This document shows positions 43,763 to 57,300 of a DNA stretch of 64,000 nt, piece after piece; positions within the stretch are counted from its first letter, which is position 1, and every line of letters begins with the position of its first letter. The stretch spans positions 62,001 through 126,000 of the forward strand of contig VNWV01000031.1 in the NCBI GenBank assembly GCA_009801085.1. The letters are read 5' to 3'. The position numbers were made by a program, and so were the translations under genes. This DNA comes from Lasiodiplodia sp. COLG20 (Eukaryota > Ascomycota > Dothideomycetes > Botryosphaeriales > Botryosphaeriaceae). The notes under the pieces were generated by a model. It was given only the letters and a program-made list of their open reading frames with translations, had not been told where the DNA came from and did no database searches.

Positions 43763-46700
43763 CGGAATGCCAACGAAGCGATACAATGGCCAAAAGTGGG
43801 AAATCGTAAGTGAGGACACAGCACTTTGTGTGAACCTCAGTAGCCTGGGGAATAAGTGTTCATTCGATGTATGAAGGTGAGCGAAGAGATTACGTGAGCT
43901 AAATAGCGGGGTAGGAGCGGAAAATCTTCTCGTGGGGGCGGAAGCCTTCGTTCCAGAAGCTTGATGCCCAACCTATGTGCAGATGAATTGAGTTGATTTG
44001 GAGAGATAGTAGAACAATTTTCGCTCTAATTGCCACCCAAAGTGAGTGGTAGACTGAGACATGTCCACTGAACAGATAGCACGTGATTAGAAGTCATCTA
44101 AGCTTCTCGAGTTATTTCTGAAATAGATTAGCGAGCTAAATTGATTATTGCGACGTTGATACAGTCCCATCTTATAGTCGATACCTAGCGTAGATTTTTG
44201 CTCAAATCATAGGTAGTTAAAACTATCGTCCGGATGTAAATGCGGAACTGTTAATCATACACCCACATCCGAATGATAGCTTTAGCCACTCATGTATGTC
44301 ATTTTTCTAAAAGAAGAGATGGATTATAGCCATACCTAGGGCCTAACTATTCTTCACGCTAGCCTTCGGCTGCGAGACCCCCCGTACAGCCGCCTTAGTA
44401 TGCTACCAAGCCATATCAAATGGCCCGCTTGGAGATCTAGTAGATCAGGCCTGAGTCCTCGCAGTACGTTGGAAAAGGCAAATAAATACGATGATGATCA
44501 CTGATTTCAGCTTTCTTTGCGAAATAAAGGATAGTTAAGGGCAGAGGAGAAGGCCCAGAAGATCGAGTCATGGGTTCGGATATCACGTAGTCATTCGTTT
44601 TATAGGCGCTGCTACAAATAGTTGTAATAAATAACACGATCTCGGTTCTGTTTGGTTTGAGTATCATATTGGGTAAGGGCAAAGCGCATATTGCATTGGG
44701 ATTTCCAATTGCCACAGTTTGCAGCCACGGGATTCAACCTTACTCTCAGACCAGAACAAAGCACCCCTGATCCATCCAGTCCATGTGGTCGTGGATCAAC
44801 TCGATGTCAAAATTGAACAAAACCTGTGCGAGAATGACACCGTGGTTGCTTTTACCTCTTTGCTATTCTACCCTATACACGGAGTCAAGGGTGGACAACG
44901 CTACGAGAAGTAGCGGCTTCCACGGCTCCTGATAGCAAGAAGTCTCTTCACTTCTGGCTATGATATTATTACCGGAGGTTAAATCCGGCAGGGATGGCTT
45001 CGTCATATCGGCAGACTAAGTAGATCCGCAGAATCATCCGGAAGGCGAACTCATCGCCAAGTTTCATATCGCTTGGCGCATTCATCTTCCAACTTTTTTG
45101 TTGCGCCGTGTTTGATCAACGCCTTTCTGATGATCATCATCGCCCTCTTTGCCCCGCAAGAGACTTCGTCTGTTTCAAATGTCGGAGCAAACGGCGTGCT
45201 CCGCTCCGTTCAGTTGATGTCAAGAATTTTCGGGCAAGTGCTTTGCATGCAGAAACCCTAAGCAAAATCAGTTTTGGAGAACTATACACCACCATCTTCA
45301 TTCATTTATGCGGCTGGGAGCTCTGTCGCGATTAAATGCTGCAGTGTTAGCCAGCTCCAGCATGAAGGAAAGATTACCACTACGTACGAAAAGGGACGAG
45401 GGTGAAGTGTTATTGTGGATCCCGGTGAGTAGAGCGGTGGTATCTCCGATTGCACGCGCAGTCGGGGATGCCGGCCCCTTGGCCCGTCGTGTTCTGGATC
45501 TTCGCAGCTGAACCGATTAGGGAGAAGATGTCCTGCCCCGACTCGTGCTCCGTTGCGCCATTGGATAGTGCATAGGGGAAGGAAGCGAGAACCGCGACAC
45601 CCCGTGTCAGCCTCTAATTTAGGATCGGGTTCGAGACACCTTGTTCCCCGTCTCGGGTCGATATGCTCGCAGCAACGCTCGTCCAGAGCGGTACAAGCTA
45701 GGTGGGCCATGGCCGGAGATCAGTCGGAGATCATACTGAGTTGTTCGTACTCGCTCTGAAGAACCGATGATACGACGTTTATCGCTTGGTGCACAATGCT
45801 CTAGGGCTGAGTAGCCGAGTTGGGCAGGCTTCAATCAAAGGTAGCAGCGGTTTCCCTGTCGGAAACTATGCGACGGATCTCGGGGGTTTTAAGGCCGCCG
45901 CCCCGCTAGGTCCGCCACCATGCTGTCTCCCGCAATCCGAGCGGCAAAACTCTGTCCGAGGCGGAAATCGACACCCAGCCAGCCACAAAAAAGGGCCTTG
46001 CTCTCCACCTTTTCTGACCTCGTCGCGGTGCAGTGGTTTAACTTGCTCACGGAATGCCAATATTGATTTGCAGACAGATCACTGCCACATGGCCAGGCAC
46101 GACCATTCCGCTTGGAGAAAAGATCGGTCCTATAGCAAACCGGAGCCCCATCTTCGGCGCTGATTGAGACCCTCAAAGCCCGCAGATCGGAAAGTCCGAC
46201 TTTCTCCCCGGACGACCGTTGAGAACAAGCGGGGCCGACATTCCAACGCTCAACGACCCCACGTGCAGCATCATGCGTTCACCCTGTGTCGCGTGGCTGT
46301 GTTCAGCCTCGCGGCATTCGCCATTTTTGAGGAAGCAATCGCTCACCGCTTTCGCCTGACAGCCACAACGTGGAGAGCATTGGGTGTCGGAGATAGAGTT
46401 GCGCCGATCCAAGTGGGCGAAAGCGAGCAGCGACTTCACAACATCACGCCATGTTTACGAAGGCTTGTTTCTGGCGAGTCCCGGGAATAATAAGCGGGCC
46501 AGCCGATGTAGGAGATAAAAAAAGGCCGTCTGTCGACCTGTCATGACTCTTTACCTACGCTGTCCTGTCGAGAATTCCATAAGGAGAAGTGTTTTTTGGA
46601 GGACACGCCAGATAGTCTTTCTGCCCCCATCCGGCGGATGTGGCCCCCAGATGAGGCCATGCCGAGGCTGAATGCCGGCTTAGCCGCCACGTAGCCACGT

Positions 46701-47169
46701 GGAGTGTGGAATTCGCTCAAATTGATGGAACGATTGCAGGACTTCTTCAGATCTCGCAGCCGCAGCCTTGTACTTATTATACAGCCTTTTTGCATCTTTC
46801 CCAAGCGCGTTACCGCCCGCATTTCCTTGCTAAACGCGCGTCGGTCCGTTGCTCGGTCCAATGTCTCACGACGCTGGCGCGTAACATCACAGTCGGCGAG
46901 AGCCGTCCAGGGTTAGCCTCAGCCCGGCACCAAGGGGTGATCCTTGCTCGAACAGATCGGTCTTAATGTGGATTCAGATAGCCGAGCGGAAGATGCAGAA
47001 TCGGACCAGCTCTCGATCGCAATGACCGACTCTCATGCAGGCCAACCGCGGTACTTATTGTTTTGCCGTTGCTGATCACACCTCCCTGCTACTCTCTTCC
47101 CCAGGCCTGGGAGCCGCCTCCCCGTCACTTCTCGCCCTCCGTCGTGTTTTCTTGACGGCCGCCCTGCAA
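43763..47169. other. 3.4-kb gene-poor region
   Basis: Apart from the MITE at 44162-44384 I find no supported gene between the HET-like gene (minus) and the 7TM gene (plus). Open frames of 60-135 codons at 45300-46960 overlap on both strands and have no recognisable domain. The stretch near 45800-46000 is rich in CGG/CCG triplets. It must include the two divergent promoters. Confidence 0.5.
44162..44384. mobile_element. MITE copy 3 (TA-flanked)
   Basis: Element of 223 bases between TA at 44160-44161 and 44385-44386. The 5' end reads CAGTCCCATCTTATAGTCGA; the 3' end is the related complement AGCCTTCGGCTGCGAGACC. The central inverted repeat is CTATCGTCCGGATGT with ACATCCGAATGATAG. It is the most diverged of the three copies. 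Confidence 0.78.
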
Positions 47170-48498
47170 ATGAGCAATAACATCTCGAGTGCGACGTGGG
47201 CGCTTCTCGTGTTGTCCTGGGTCTTCGTCAGCCTGCGATGCGGCGTGCGGATTTTCCTCGTCAAGTCGTTCGGCTTTGACGACTGGCTGATGCTCCTTAG
47301 TCAGGTGAGCACCCACCACCGCCAACTACACCAAGCTTCTCGCTGACGATGAGCAGATCGCGTACACGATCTGGGGAGTATGCCTGTTACTAGGCGCGCA
47401 CGCCGGGATGGGCCACCACATGGCCGAACTGACCCCGGAGCGGATCATGCAGGCGATGAAGGTGAGTAGTACGCGTCCTTTATTTACAATGGGCATCCCA
47501 GCCATGGCTAACGTTAGTGCAGTACTGGTACATATGCGGAGGCCTCTACTGCTTCGTCACGACGCTGGTGAAGGTAGCCGTCGGTTTCTTCCTGCTGCGT
47601 GTCATCGTTCACCCCGTCCAGAAATACGTCATCTGGGGCACGCTGGCCGTGTCGACCGGATACGGCATCTTCATGGTCATCGGCACCCTCACCCAGTGCG
47701 ACCCGCCGCAGAAATTCTGGGACAGCAGCATCGACGGCTCGTGTGGTAACCGCGCCGGCGGCGTCTGGACCGGCTACCTGCACGCCGCCATCAGCGCCGC
47801 TGTCGACTTCATCATGGCCGGCATTCCCTTCTTCATGCTGCGCCACTCCAACCTCGGCTGGAAGAAGCGTGTGGCCATCTACTTGATCATGTCGCTGGGA
47901 TCATAGTACGTCTTGACCTCCCCTCCTTCTCCCCCCCCTTCACGACTGACACTGATTCTCCCCCAGCGCCGCCATCACAACCCTCATCCGCGCCAGCACC
48001 ATCGACGACCTCACCAAGTCTGGCGACTACCTCTACAACATCACCTCCATCACCATCTGGTCATGGGTCGAGCCCGGCGTCGGCATCATCGCCGCCTGCA
48101 TGGCGACCCTGCGCCCGCTCGTCCGCGTCGTCTTCGAGCGCACCGGCGTCTCCAAATCAGGCAGCAAAACGCGTTCCACCACCGCGCGCTTCGACCCGGA
48201 CGTGAACCTCGACGAACTGCGCGGCGAATCCGGCGTGACGGTGACGAACATCGAGGCGCGCGAGAGCCCAAGCCCGGAAAGGACGCCGAACGGCGGGAAG
48301 AGGAGGCGGAGGAGTAGCGGGGGCGAGAGCGGGAATTCGGAGTCCGGGTGGCAGAGTTTTGGGAGCCAGGAGCATGTGTTGCAGAGTAACACGAGGATAA
48401 AGAGGAGCGTGCAGGTTACGATTTCTACGTCGGATGCTGCGGACGTTAATGAAATCCAGTCGGTGAGGTCGCCGATGGGTGTGAAACGAGTTTTATAG
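47170..48498 (+). CDS. fungal rhodopsin-domain 7TM membrane protein (PTH11-like group)
   Basis: Integral membrane protein of 384 aa with four exons: 47170-47304, 47357-47461, 47523-47905 and 47967-48498. Phases close; the stop that would occur at 47904 lies at the splice junction and is removed. Seven predicted helices begin with TWALLVLSWVFVSLRCGVRIF; the FGFDDWLMLLS motif after helix 1 and the GHHMAELTPE loop are hallmarks of the fungal rhodopsin/PTH11-type domain. Later landmarks are WYICGGLYCFVTTLVKVAVGFFLLR, DPPQKFWDSSIDGSC and the final helix WVEPGVGIIAACMATLRPLVR. The cytosolic tail from about residue 270 is polar and Ser/Arg-rich (KRRRRSSGG), possibly phosphorylated. Such proteins are candidate GPCR-like sensors; the ligand is unknown. 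The start at 47170 is preferred over an in-frame ATG at 47035. Confidence 0.87.
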
Positions 48499-48744
48499 TG
48501 TTTTGGTAATTTTTTTGGTTTTGTAAATGCTAAGGATACCCTGACGGCTGATATGTTTCTGGATGTATTGGTAGAGTTATCTGGCAGTGAAGTCTACGGG
48601 AAAATAATTATTCTTTTGGGAAGATATATATTCACAAACAAAAGCGAATTCATGCTAATTGAATGTTTCATTTCCTACACAGTCTGAATCGCTTCGTCTC
48701 TACAATGCCGTCCGATTGTCCTCCACCCCTAATCCTGCAACCAC

Positions 48745-51150
48745 TTAATTCCCATGCGTTCGCTGTTCCCTCCCCACATCCCGCTCCTCCAACGGACTAA
48801 TCGGACTATCACACTGCGCCACCGACGCCTCCACCCCCTCCTTTTCCCTCTCCTCCTCCTCCTCTTCCTCCGCCCTCCCCCTCTCCCCACTCCCAACCGT
48901 ATCCCCATCCCCCGCCGCCAACACCTCCTCTTTCTCCTCCTCCTCATACCCCCTCGCCGGCCTCTTCAGCCTCGGATGCCGCAGATCCGACACATCCAGC
49001 ACGGCCAACCTCTGCCTGCCATCCGCCGTCACCGGCACATCATCCACACACCCCTTCCACTCGCCGACACCCAGCTCTTCATGCGCCAGCCGCTGCAGCT
49101 GCAGCGTCTCGTTGGTCGTCCATTCGAGGCGCGCGTAGGCGTCGACGAGCGGGTCGAATCGCAGCCAGCGGCGCCGTTGGAGGAGGCGGACGAGTGGCTC
49201 GAGGGTGTAGGAGAGGAGGAGGAGGAGGGTGCCGAGGGTGAGGACGAGGGTGAGCCAGAAGAGGGAGAAGTTGAAGTGCGCGGTTGAGTGGACTTTCTGT
49301 GGGGGTGTGTGAGTGGGTGGTGGGGTGTGGGATGGATGGTATATTATCTGGCTACGCCACGATGGATTGGAACAATTTGGTTCATTCTAGGCCTCGAGGA
49401 GGCCGGCGATAATCGGGGCGGCGCAGTGGGGAATGGCGAAGCGTTTACAGATGATAGGTGAGGAGAGTGGGCTTACCTGATTCTTGCACAGCTTTTTGGA
49501 AGCCGAGTCGGTGGGCGGGCTGACGTATTGGAGTAGGTCGGGATTGGACGGTCCTTTGGCAATCGATACGGCTGCGGACTGGAGATTGGCTAGCGTGATG
49601 TTGTGCATGTACTCGAGGTCTATCTGCCACTGGTTGTCCGGTAGTGGTCCGATGATGCCCGCCTGCATGTAGAATTTGGATGCCAAGGCTGACGCACGCA
49701 GCACAGAGGCAATGTTGTATATATCGTGGAGCTGCGACATCAGTGTGGCTGTCCAAATGTAGCTGGGCTTCTGTCTTTCCTCGAACTGGTATGCTCCCGA
49801 GTCATCGTACATTCCAGAGAAAGGCTCACACTGAGCTTCACCGGAAAGCGCTGGGTAGCAAAACTGCTGCTGGATCTTGCAGGCTAAAGGTGATGATGCT
49901 TGGTCTGTGTAGATGACGTTTGAGAGCTCCCGGTGGGCTGAGTACCATGGGTCATCGACCGGTGCGCCGAAGTTGACGTAGTTTGCAGACAAGAAGAGGA
50001 TCACCGTATCTGAGGCATTGTTCCTGAGTTGTGGAATGGGCAACCATGACGTCTTGTAGTCGTTCGTCGTTCCGTCATTGAGCAATCTATACTCAAAGCC
50101 ACTAACGAATTGTCAGCAAAGGTACGGCCTGAAGGGGGCTTTGGTCTCTCACCCTAGAGAGAAGACTGTTTTCTCAATTGTCTCTTTGCCTGTACCATAG
50201 TAATCGATCACTGAAAACTCGGGGTAATCCATGGTCACTTCGTCGGAAACATTTGGCGGAATACCCTGTGGCCCGTACAGGTAGCGCACGTAGGTCGAGT
50301 TGGTGTAAACCGCCTTTACTGACTCTGTGTAGCCTTCGGTGACTAGTGGAGCACAGCTAGTTATCCTTCTTAGCGTCACGCGGTCTTCAGGTGGCGCATT
50401 GATTCCGAGATCGGAGTGACTGTCCATGTGCGTATCAAAGACGATGTTTCCGTGTTCCAGTTTGCACATGTCCGCTCGAAAAGGGCAGGTCGCGTTCCGG
50501 GTTACTGTAGTTGACAGTCGTGGCTTGATATACTTTTGGCAAGTATTATCTGATGCCGCTGCTCCATAGCATTGTTGCGCGTAATCCGCTGCTAAGACGA
50601 TCTCCGTTGCTGTGTTTGGATAAAACGTTTTTGCAAGCTCCATGCTTCCCACATCACCGGGATACAGGATTCCGCAGTTCTGACTGTTCACGAGGACCTC
50701 GTGACCCATTGCTGTTGCAATCTTGGACGAAAAGGTGCCAGCAGTGGCGAAGGCAGCGACGAGCAAGAGGGTAAGTGCCGACAGAGGTAAGATCCGTCGG
50801 TACGGTCGACGTACTTTCTCAACACCATGCCAGGCCCAAAGAGTTTGAACTAGAGCACATAGTCCATAGGTTGCGTTGGCGGAGTTGCGAAGGATTATCT
50901 GTCGTTGGTGGTGCAATGCATCTCTGGGTGCCTCGGTGGAGTAGATATGGTGCAAGGCAAAGCACCCGATTCTCCACACACTCGTCCCGACGACGCTGAC
51001 AAACAGCGCTAGGAATGCAACGAGTAGGGCACCATCGCGACTGGTCAGAGTGATCGTTGCCCCGAAGACACGACCTCGAGACCAGTTGACCCAGACACCA
51101 GTGTAGATGTCCTGATCTGCTGAACCGTATGCAAATCCGACGGTGCTCAT
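48745..51150 (-). CDS. large fungal membrane protein with extracellular loop, function unknown
   Basis: Predicted 724-aa protein with exons 51150-50153, 50101-49477 and 49296-48745, phases closing. Residues 20-40 contain the conserved GVWVNWSRGRVFGATITLTSRDGA-type block of a common Pezizomycotina family without a named domain. Transmembrane helices are at about 42-64 (LVAFLALFVSVVGTSVW), 125-150 (LPLSALTLLLVAAFATAG) and 545-570 (FWLTLVLTLGTLLLLLSY). The roughly 390 residues between the second and third helices are probably extracellular, with many Asn-glycosylation sequons and about a dozen cysteines. The cytosolic end is very acidic (runs of Glu near 655-690). The start has no better upstream ATG. 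It is convergent with the 7TM gene. Confidence 0.85.
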
Positions 51151-54100
51151 ACTGGCGAAAACCAGAAAATAAGACTTGCTTGCCGATGAAGCCCAAGACA
51201 GATGAAGACGGACAAACGTTGCGTGGTTCTGTTGAAAACTGAATTGATTAGCCCTCAGAGGGCCACAAGTGAACTAGCAGATAATATACAAAAGACAAAG
51301 AAACGAAAAGAGTTAAGCCTAACAAGGACAAACTAAATTAGGAAATACCTACAGGCGAGTCTTCGATCTTCAACAGGTTCAGCTCCAAACACTTGTTCCA
51401 GCCATTGGGAGCTCTGCTCATCGGAAGCTACAGCAAGCCAATAAATTGGTAAAACAAGGGCCCCTTGAAAGTTCATGGCAGCATGCGCAGGCTGCGACAT
51501 AAAAACGGAAAGGTAGGGGGCCAACCGTTCTCGGCCCCCACGCTTTGGCAGAGCTTTTCAACTACGATAAAGTTGCGTGATGGAGCGATATGCACCTATA
51601 ATAGAACATGGAGTGGCGAAACAAGGTTAAGCGCAAAGTGTTAGCCCTACCTCTCGATGATCTTGCCTTCTGCGTATTGCAGATGCATGATGCAGTAAGC
51701 GAAATCGACGTGACTGGCCAACGCACCATACAGCCCCCCACAATCAGGGCTCGTAATCGACAAGATGTCTTACCAAAACAAGCCAATCTGTCTGTGATGA
51801 TTCATCCGCTCTGCCGTTTTTCCTTGGCAAAGATAGCTTAGTTGCTATATTGGGAAGAGCCAGCCTTGTCTCATACTTTTCGCCCGTTGTCTTTCACTTG
51901 TGAGATGCATCGAAAGCTGTAGCAAGTTAATGGAATATGCGACTTCGGGATCTGCAACTTGACACGTCAAGGCCCCCACCAGGCAGAAATCTTTTTGAAA
52001 AAGGTTTCGACTTAACAAAAGTTTGCATGAACGGCCCCCGCTGCTGCCTTGGTCTTATCGAGACAATCTTGTTGCTATTTTAGGAGAAGATTGTCTTGTT
52101 TTGCCTATCTTAACACAAGATCGCAGAAAGACAAGCAATAGGATTCTCCATCGGAACCATAGTGTTGAGAGCCCGCCCACCTTCCCCAGCCTACGATAAG
52201 ACCCAACAAGAAAGGCCAACACTTACGCTTAGATTCTGCCTAGCAAATGCACCCAGGATTTCGGTTATTTTTCAGTAGCAATTGCGCCATCCGAACGACC
52301 ATTTTACTGTACAAAATGCGTATCGCAATATGTAAGGAACTACAACGATACCGGTTGTGATATTCCTTTTGCAGTAGTGTTAATTCCTAGACAAGAATGG
52401 GAAACTACGTGAAAGATATTTGGACGTCTTGTGAGCAATAGGAAGATAAGAAATCACAGGCTGATCTTTAAGGTGGCTTGTCTGATTAAATTAGAAACCT
52501 GACAATGCAACCCTTGCCACAAATGCTTATGCTAAGAATGCCGCTGTACCCTCAAATACTCAGCTCTGAAGCTATCAGAAAGACCGGGTGATACGAAGGT
52601 CTTGATGCACTATGATGCATAGCTACTGAAAGCATCGTCAAACCGAGTGCATGGATTACCAAGTTTCATACTTGATACTGAAGCGTGTGTAATCACTACG
52701 TTGGTTGCGATGTTACCCTTGTCCGCCGCGACACTAGTCTGGACGGCGTAATCGTTGCGATGTGACGCAGGGTCAAGTTTGAGTACACAATGTTCATCAT
52801 CCGCCGCAAAGAACAGATTAGCGACCGCGAGGGCGCTGAGGCTGCTTATGGCACCACACTCCATTGAATCACCTTGGTGGTAGCGGATTTCAAGTACTTC
52901 GTGGCGTATTGGATGGCCCCTGGCAAGCGAGATGGCGGCGGGCGGCTGAAGCGCATTGTTACACTCAACTAGGTCATCTCACCATCTGCGATTCTCAGTA
53001 TCAACATAGGCCTCTGACGATATTTCCCGAGCTACAATTTCTTCTCCAAAGTGCACCTCTCAGCGAGGATATCCTGATGCCTACCTAGATCGACAAAGCA
53101 ACCAAGAACCATGAAATAATCACGACGGCCTCGGTCAGCAAAGCTCACCAATAGAAGAGAATGGCGGCGGGCCCCGCGAGAATCCTTCAACGAGGATTTG
53201 CCCCGCATAAGCGGCAAGGATCCTGCGTTAAGCTGTATTCACCTCAACATCAAAGCGATCAGCAACAATGAATCAGGTTTCCTCCACCTGCAGCGACCTC
53301 AGCTGTAGCGTGCACTGGTCGGTCAAGGGGGACGAACTCCGGTATGCTGAATCGGATATCTCTGCTCATCTTTCTACATACTCAGTGTCGGCGGGATGCA
53401 TAGCGTATGGAAGACGTGTAAGTTCAGCCTTGGGCAAAGTTGAGCCACTCAGTTGATCATACTCGCCTAGATGTGCCTCCTTGGCAGGTGGCGCGATCAT
53501 GGAACGTCCAGTGCAGAAGCGCACCTTTCTGCAGCCTGCTGCCAATACAATAGCCGCTAATAGCCGGCCTGTTGCGCTCCGTTAACAACAGCGTTTTGAT
53601 TCCGAAGATGATCACTCCACTGAACATCACATGACAGCATGTGCAGACAGGTTATAGGACATACAGGCAGCACAGCCTCGCTCATAGCCTGCTTCGCGCA
53701 CGCAGATCTTTCTGGCAAATCAAGACCTTTCCCGGAAAGCCCGCTGACGGCGTACTCGGGACACCCTATTTGCCAGTCATCCGTTCCAACTGATTCTTGT
53801 CCGCCATTGAACGGAGCTATTGAGTGGATGATAATAATCGAGGCTCTGATTTGTAGCCTCAAACGAGCAGCCACTGCTGTCGCGGAGTCTTTTGTTGACA
53901 CGTAGGCATACCGGAGGCTGAGCAAGGCCGAACCCAAGGCGCCGGCCGCACCCGTGGATTCTGTGATTGAAAAGCTGCCTTTCGCGTCTGACTGTTGCAA
54001 GCGAGATCGATGTTGACTGGCCTGCGCAATCCCCCGGAACCCCGCAGTCTTACTTGCATGCGAACTCAGCCTGCGGCACAGCCTTCCAGCAAAGCAAGGC

Positions 54101-54336
54101 GAATCAGTCGTACGATTGCCTTTATCAGTAAGATAATTCCAAGGCTGACTTGTAACAGAGCCTTGCAGTATATGATGCCGCATCCTGCGCAATCTATCTC
54201 CTCCACCAGCGCCTCACTCTCCCAACTTTCTAACCTTCCTTTACACTCCATCAAATCTGGTATCCTATCATCAATTGATTTTATCGCATTCTTCCGAAAA
54301 CATTGAACGCCCCATGCATGACTGACATTCGCCATC
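51151..54336. other. 3.2-kb gene-poor region upstream of the NLR
   Basis: No domain-bearing gene. The longest frame (about 208 codons on the minus strand, ATG at 54183 down to 53557) has no known motif and overlaps the NLR promoter side. An 84-codon frame at 52610-52864 (minus) starts at ATG but is also unrecognised. The region may hide lineage-specific small genes. Confidence 0.45.
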
Positions 54337-57300
54337 ATGGCCGACCCGCTGTCGATCGCGGCGAGCGTCGGAGGCCTTGCTCTGCTTGCCAGAGACATCG
54401 TCAAACAGGTCGCCTCGGTCATTAGCACAGTTCGCGGCGCTACTTCTCAGCTACAAGCGCTCCGCCACAGCGTGGCTCTCTTGTACGGATACCTCGAAAG
54501 CCTCGACTCGATGCTAGATGATGAAGATGATTCACCCGCTCCCTTGTCGATTCTTGCTTGTAATACAACTCTCGACAAGATCCAGGAAATTCTCAAGCAA
54601 TGCCGTGCAGAGCAAGAACTCCCCGCGTCAAGCTCAACTTCAACACCATCAACATCGTCAGCGAAGCCTCGGGGTTGGCAGGGCATGAAACAAAAGGTTC
54701 GATGGGTGCTTGACAAAGACGAGGTGGAAAAGCTTCTCACGGAGCTCGAGAAGCACAAGTCAGTCTTGTCGCTCGCTCTGTCGAAAAACTGTTTGTCTTC
54801 AATCATTGGGGTCTTGAAGAAGCAAGATGAAACCTTCCAGCACATGCAGGAGATAAAAAAGGAGCAGAGTCAAATCCGACAACAGCAGATACAGGATAAT
54901 AAGAGACGCCTGAGCAAACAGCGGCACAATATGTTGAGCACTGTTTCACAAATGCAACCGGAGGATTCATTCAAGAAGCACTTATCTCTGCACCAGGACG
55001 GTACTGGTGTCTGGTTTCTAGAGAGCCCGGAGTTTGAGAAATTTATGAGCAATCCGAACTCGAAGCTTTGGCTCTACGGGATCCCAGGAGCGGGAAAATC
55101 CGTTTTGAGCGCCACAATCATCGACCACATTAGCACTCAACGTACTGAACACGTTGCTTTGGCATCATTCTTCTGCGAGTATTTCAACACATCTACGCAA
55201 ACCTGTCGTAACATCTTCGGATCCATTGCGAAACAATTAGCTCTTCAAAATCTCAATGCACTTGAGACCTTGGAAGAGTTTTTCAACGACCAAACAGATC
55301 TTGGTCATTTGGACTTCAATCCAGAGGATGACGAACTCCTCAATCTCATAGCGCAGATGTCCACAAACTTTGATAGCACAATCATCGTCATCGATGGACT
55401 CGACGAATGCCAGGAGAACCGACCTGCAGTTGTGGAAAGTCTTGCACAGCTGAGCCGTGGTACCGTTGGATCCATCAAGGCTTTGTACGCGAGCAGAAAG
55501 GAATCTGATATACAAGAACGCCTGTCTTCATTTGATAGTCTCGCTATTGCAGCGTCTAAAGCCGACGTAAGGCTTTACGTTGCCGCACAACTCAAGTCGA
55601 GATTTCGCACCATGTGCGAGAAGGACCCGGCATTGAGCGAACAGATTCTCACTGTCCTGGTTGAAAAATCTGAGGGCATGTAAGTTCAGCTCGGGACCGT
55701 TGTATTTGTTTGTTCTTTCTACTCACACCTTTCTTTCAGGTTCCAATGGGTCAGGTGCCAGGTTGATTGCCTTGAGAACCTCGCTTCGAACAAGCAGCGC
55801 AGAAAGGCCCTAGGAGACCTCCCTCGTGATCTTCATGGAACCTACGAACGAATCCTCCTCAGAGCCATCAAGTTATCTGAGCATGCGACAATAGAATTTG
55901 TGGAGAGGACCCTTCGATGGATAGCCTTGGCCAAGCGGCCCCTTTCGGCGGCCGCAATCGCCCACGCTATATCCGTGGAAGTTGAGGAGCGCTCATTCGA
56001 CGATTCACTGGATATGAGCATCATTCTATCGCTATGCAGTAGCCTGGTGCGAGAAGTCGATGGAAATCTGGCATTCAGTCATTTTTCCGTGAAAGAATAC
56101 CTGATGAAGATCAGCCCGGAGCAAGGACAGGTCGCAAGATTTCGAATTAGAGATGCAGATCATAGCATCCTTGCGCGGAGTTGTTTGACATATCTTCTTC
56201 TTGATGATTTTGACAGAAACGGCTGTATGACTCCGGCTGAGCTCAGGCCAGCCGATGACGAACGTAGCAACACGGACTGGATCGTCGACCCTTACCCCCG
56301 GTATCCATTCTACTATTATGCAGCACTTCGATGGATGATCCACGCAAATCTTTGCAGCACGGACGATGCAACATCGAGGTTGAAACAGGATTTGTTCAAA
56401 AGAACGGATCAGTTCATATTCTGGGCACATTTATTTGAAACGTGCACTTCTGCAGCCAATCTCTCCGGAAAGATGTATGACGTCACCCCGCTCCATCTTG
56501 CTTGCAAACTTGGCTTCACGGACCTGGTGGATATGCTTCTTTGCAATGGTTCCAAGGCAAATGCAATCAGTGCAGAGCTTGGGTCCCCTCTACAATGCGC
56601 CATTTCCGGGAAAATATACGACCCAAGCTTAGTCTCCATGAAGGATAGACATGAGACTATCCGCCGGCTCCTCAGAGAGCCAACCAGTAAAGATCAGAGG
56701 GGATATGATCCTCTTGCTGAGGTTCAAGATATTAAGATGGGGGCAATCTTGCGGGAACACGGGTTCACTCCCAAAAGGTCTCCCGTGGCCAAATGGCCGT
56801 CAGAATCTGCGCCTAAGCTCCTGTTGAGAGCCGATCCGAGAGACTTGGATGCGACAGAAGACGAGCAGTTTTCAAAAAAGAAGTCTAGAGGCCTTGAGTT
56901 TCTACACTCCTCGCAATCTTCCCACAATAGTGCACTTCGAGCCACACCTCTGCCATTCCACTCCACCATGGATATCAAGGAAATCATCAGAGTATCTTGC
57001 GCTTATGGCCGCCTCGAAAATGTCAAAAGCCTGGTACCATTTCTGGAAAATACTCTGACAGGGGATAGATTTTCTAACTTCCTGTCTGAGTGCCTATTCC
57101 AGGCTGCCTCTTGCGGCCACGCGGATGTGGTCCAGTTTCTTGTAGAAGAAGGCGCGCCTCCAGCCGCTCAGAATAATTTGGATGGATACACAGCACTCCA
57201 TGAAGCAACAATTGGACGCCATACCGACGTCGTGAGAATCCTGTTAGAAATCAACACTGATAAGGCGACTATCTCTGGAATACGAGACAAGCACGGGCTC

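Noticed and set aside
53557..54192. Minus-strand frame of about 208 codons upstream of the NLR
   Set aside because: No domain, no intron pattern and no homology I can name; kept only as a remark in the findings on gene-poor blocks.
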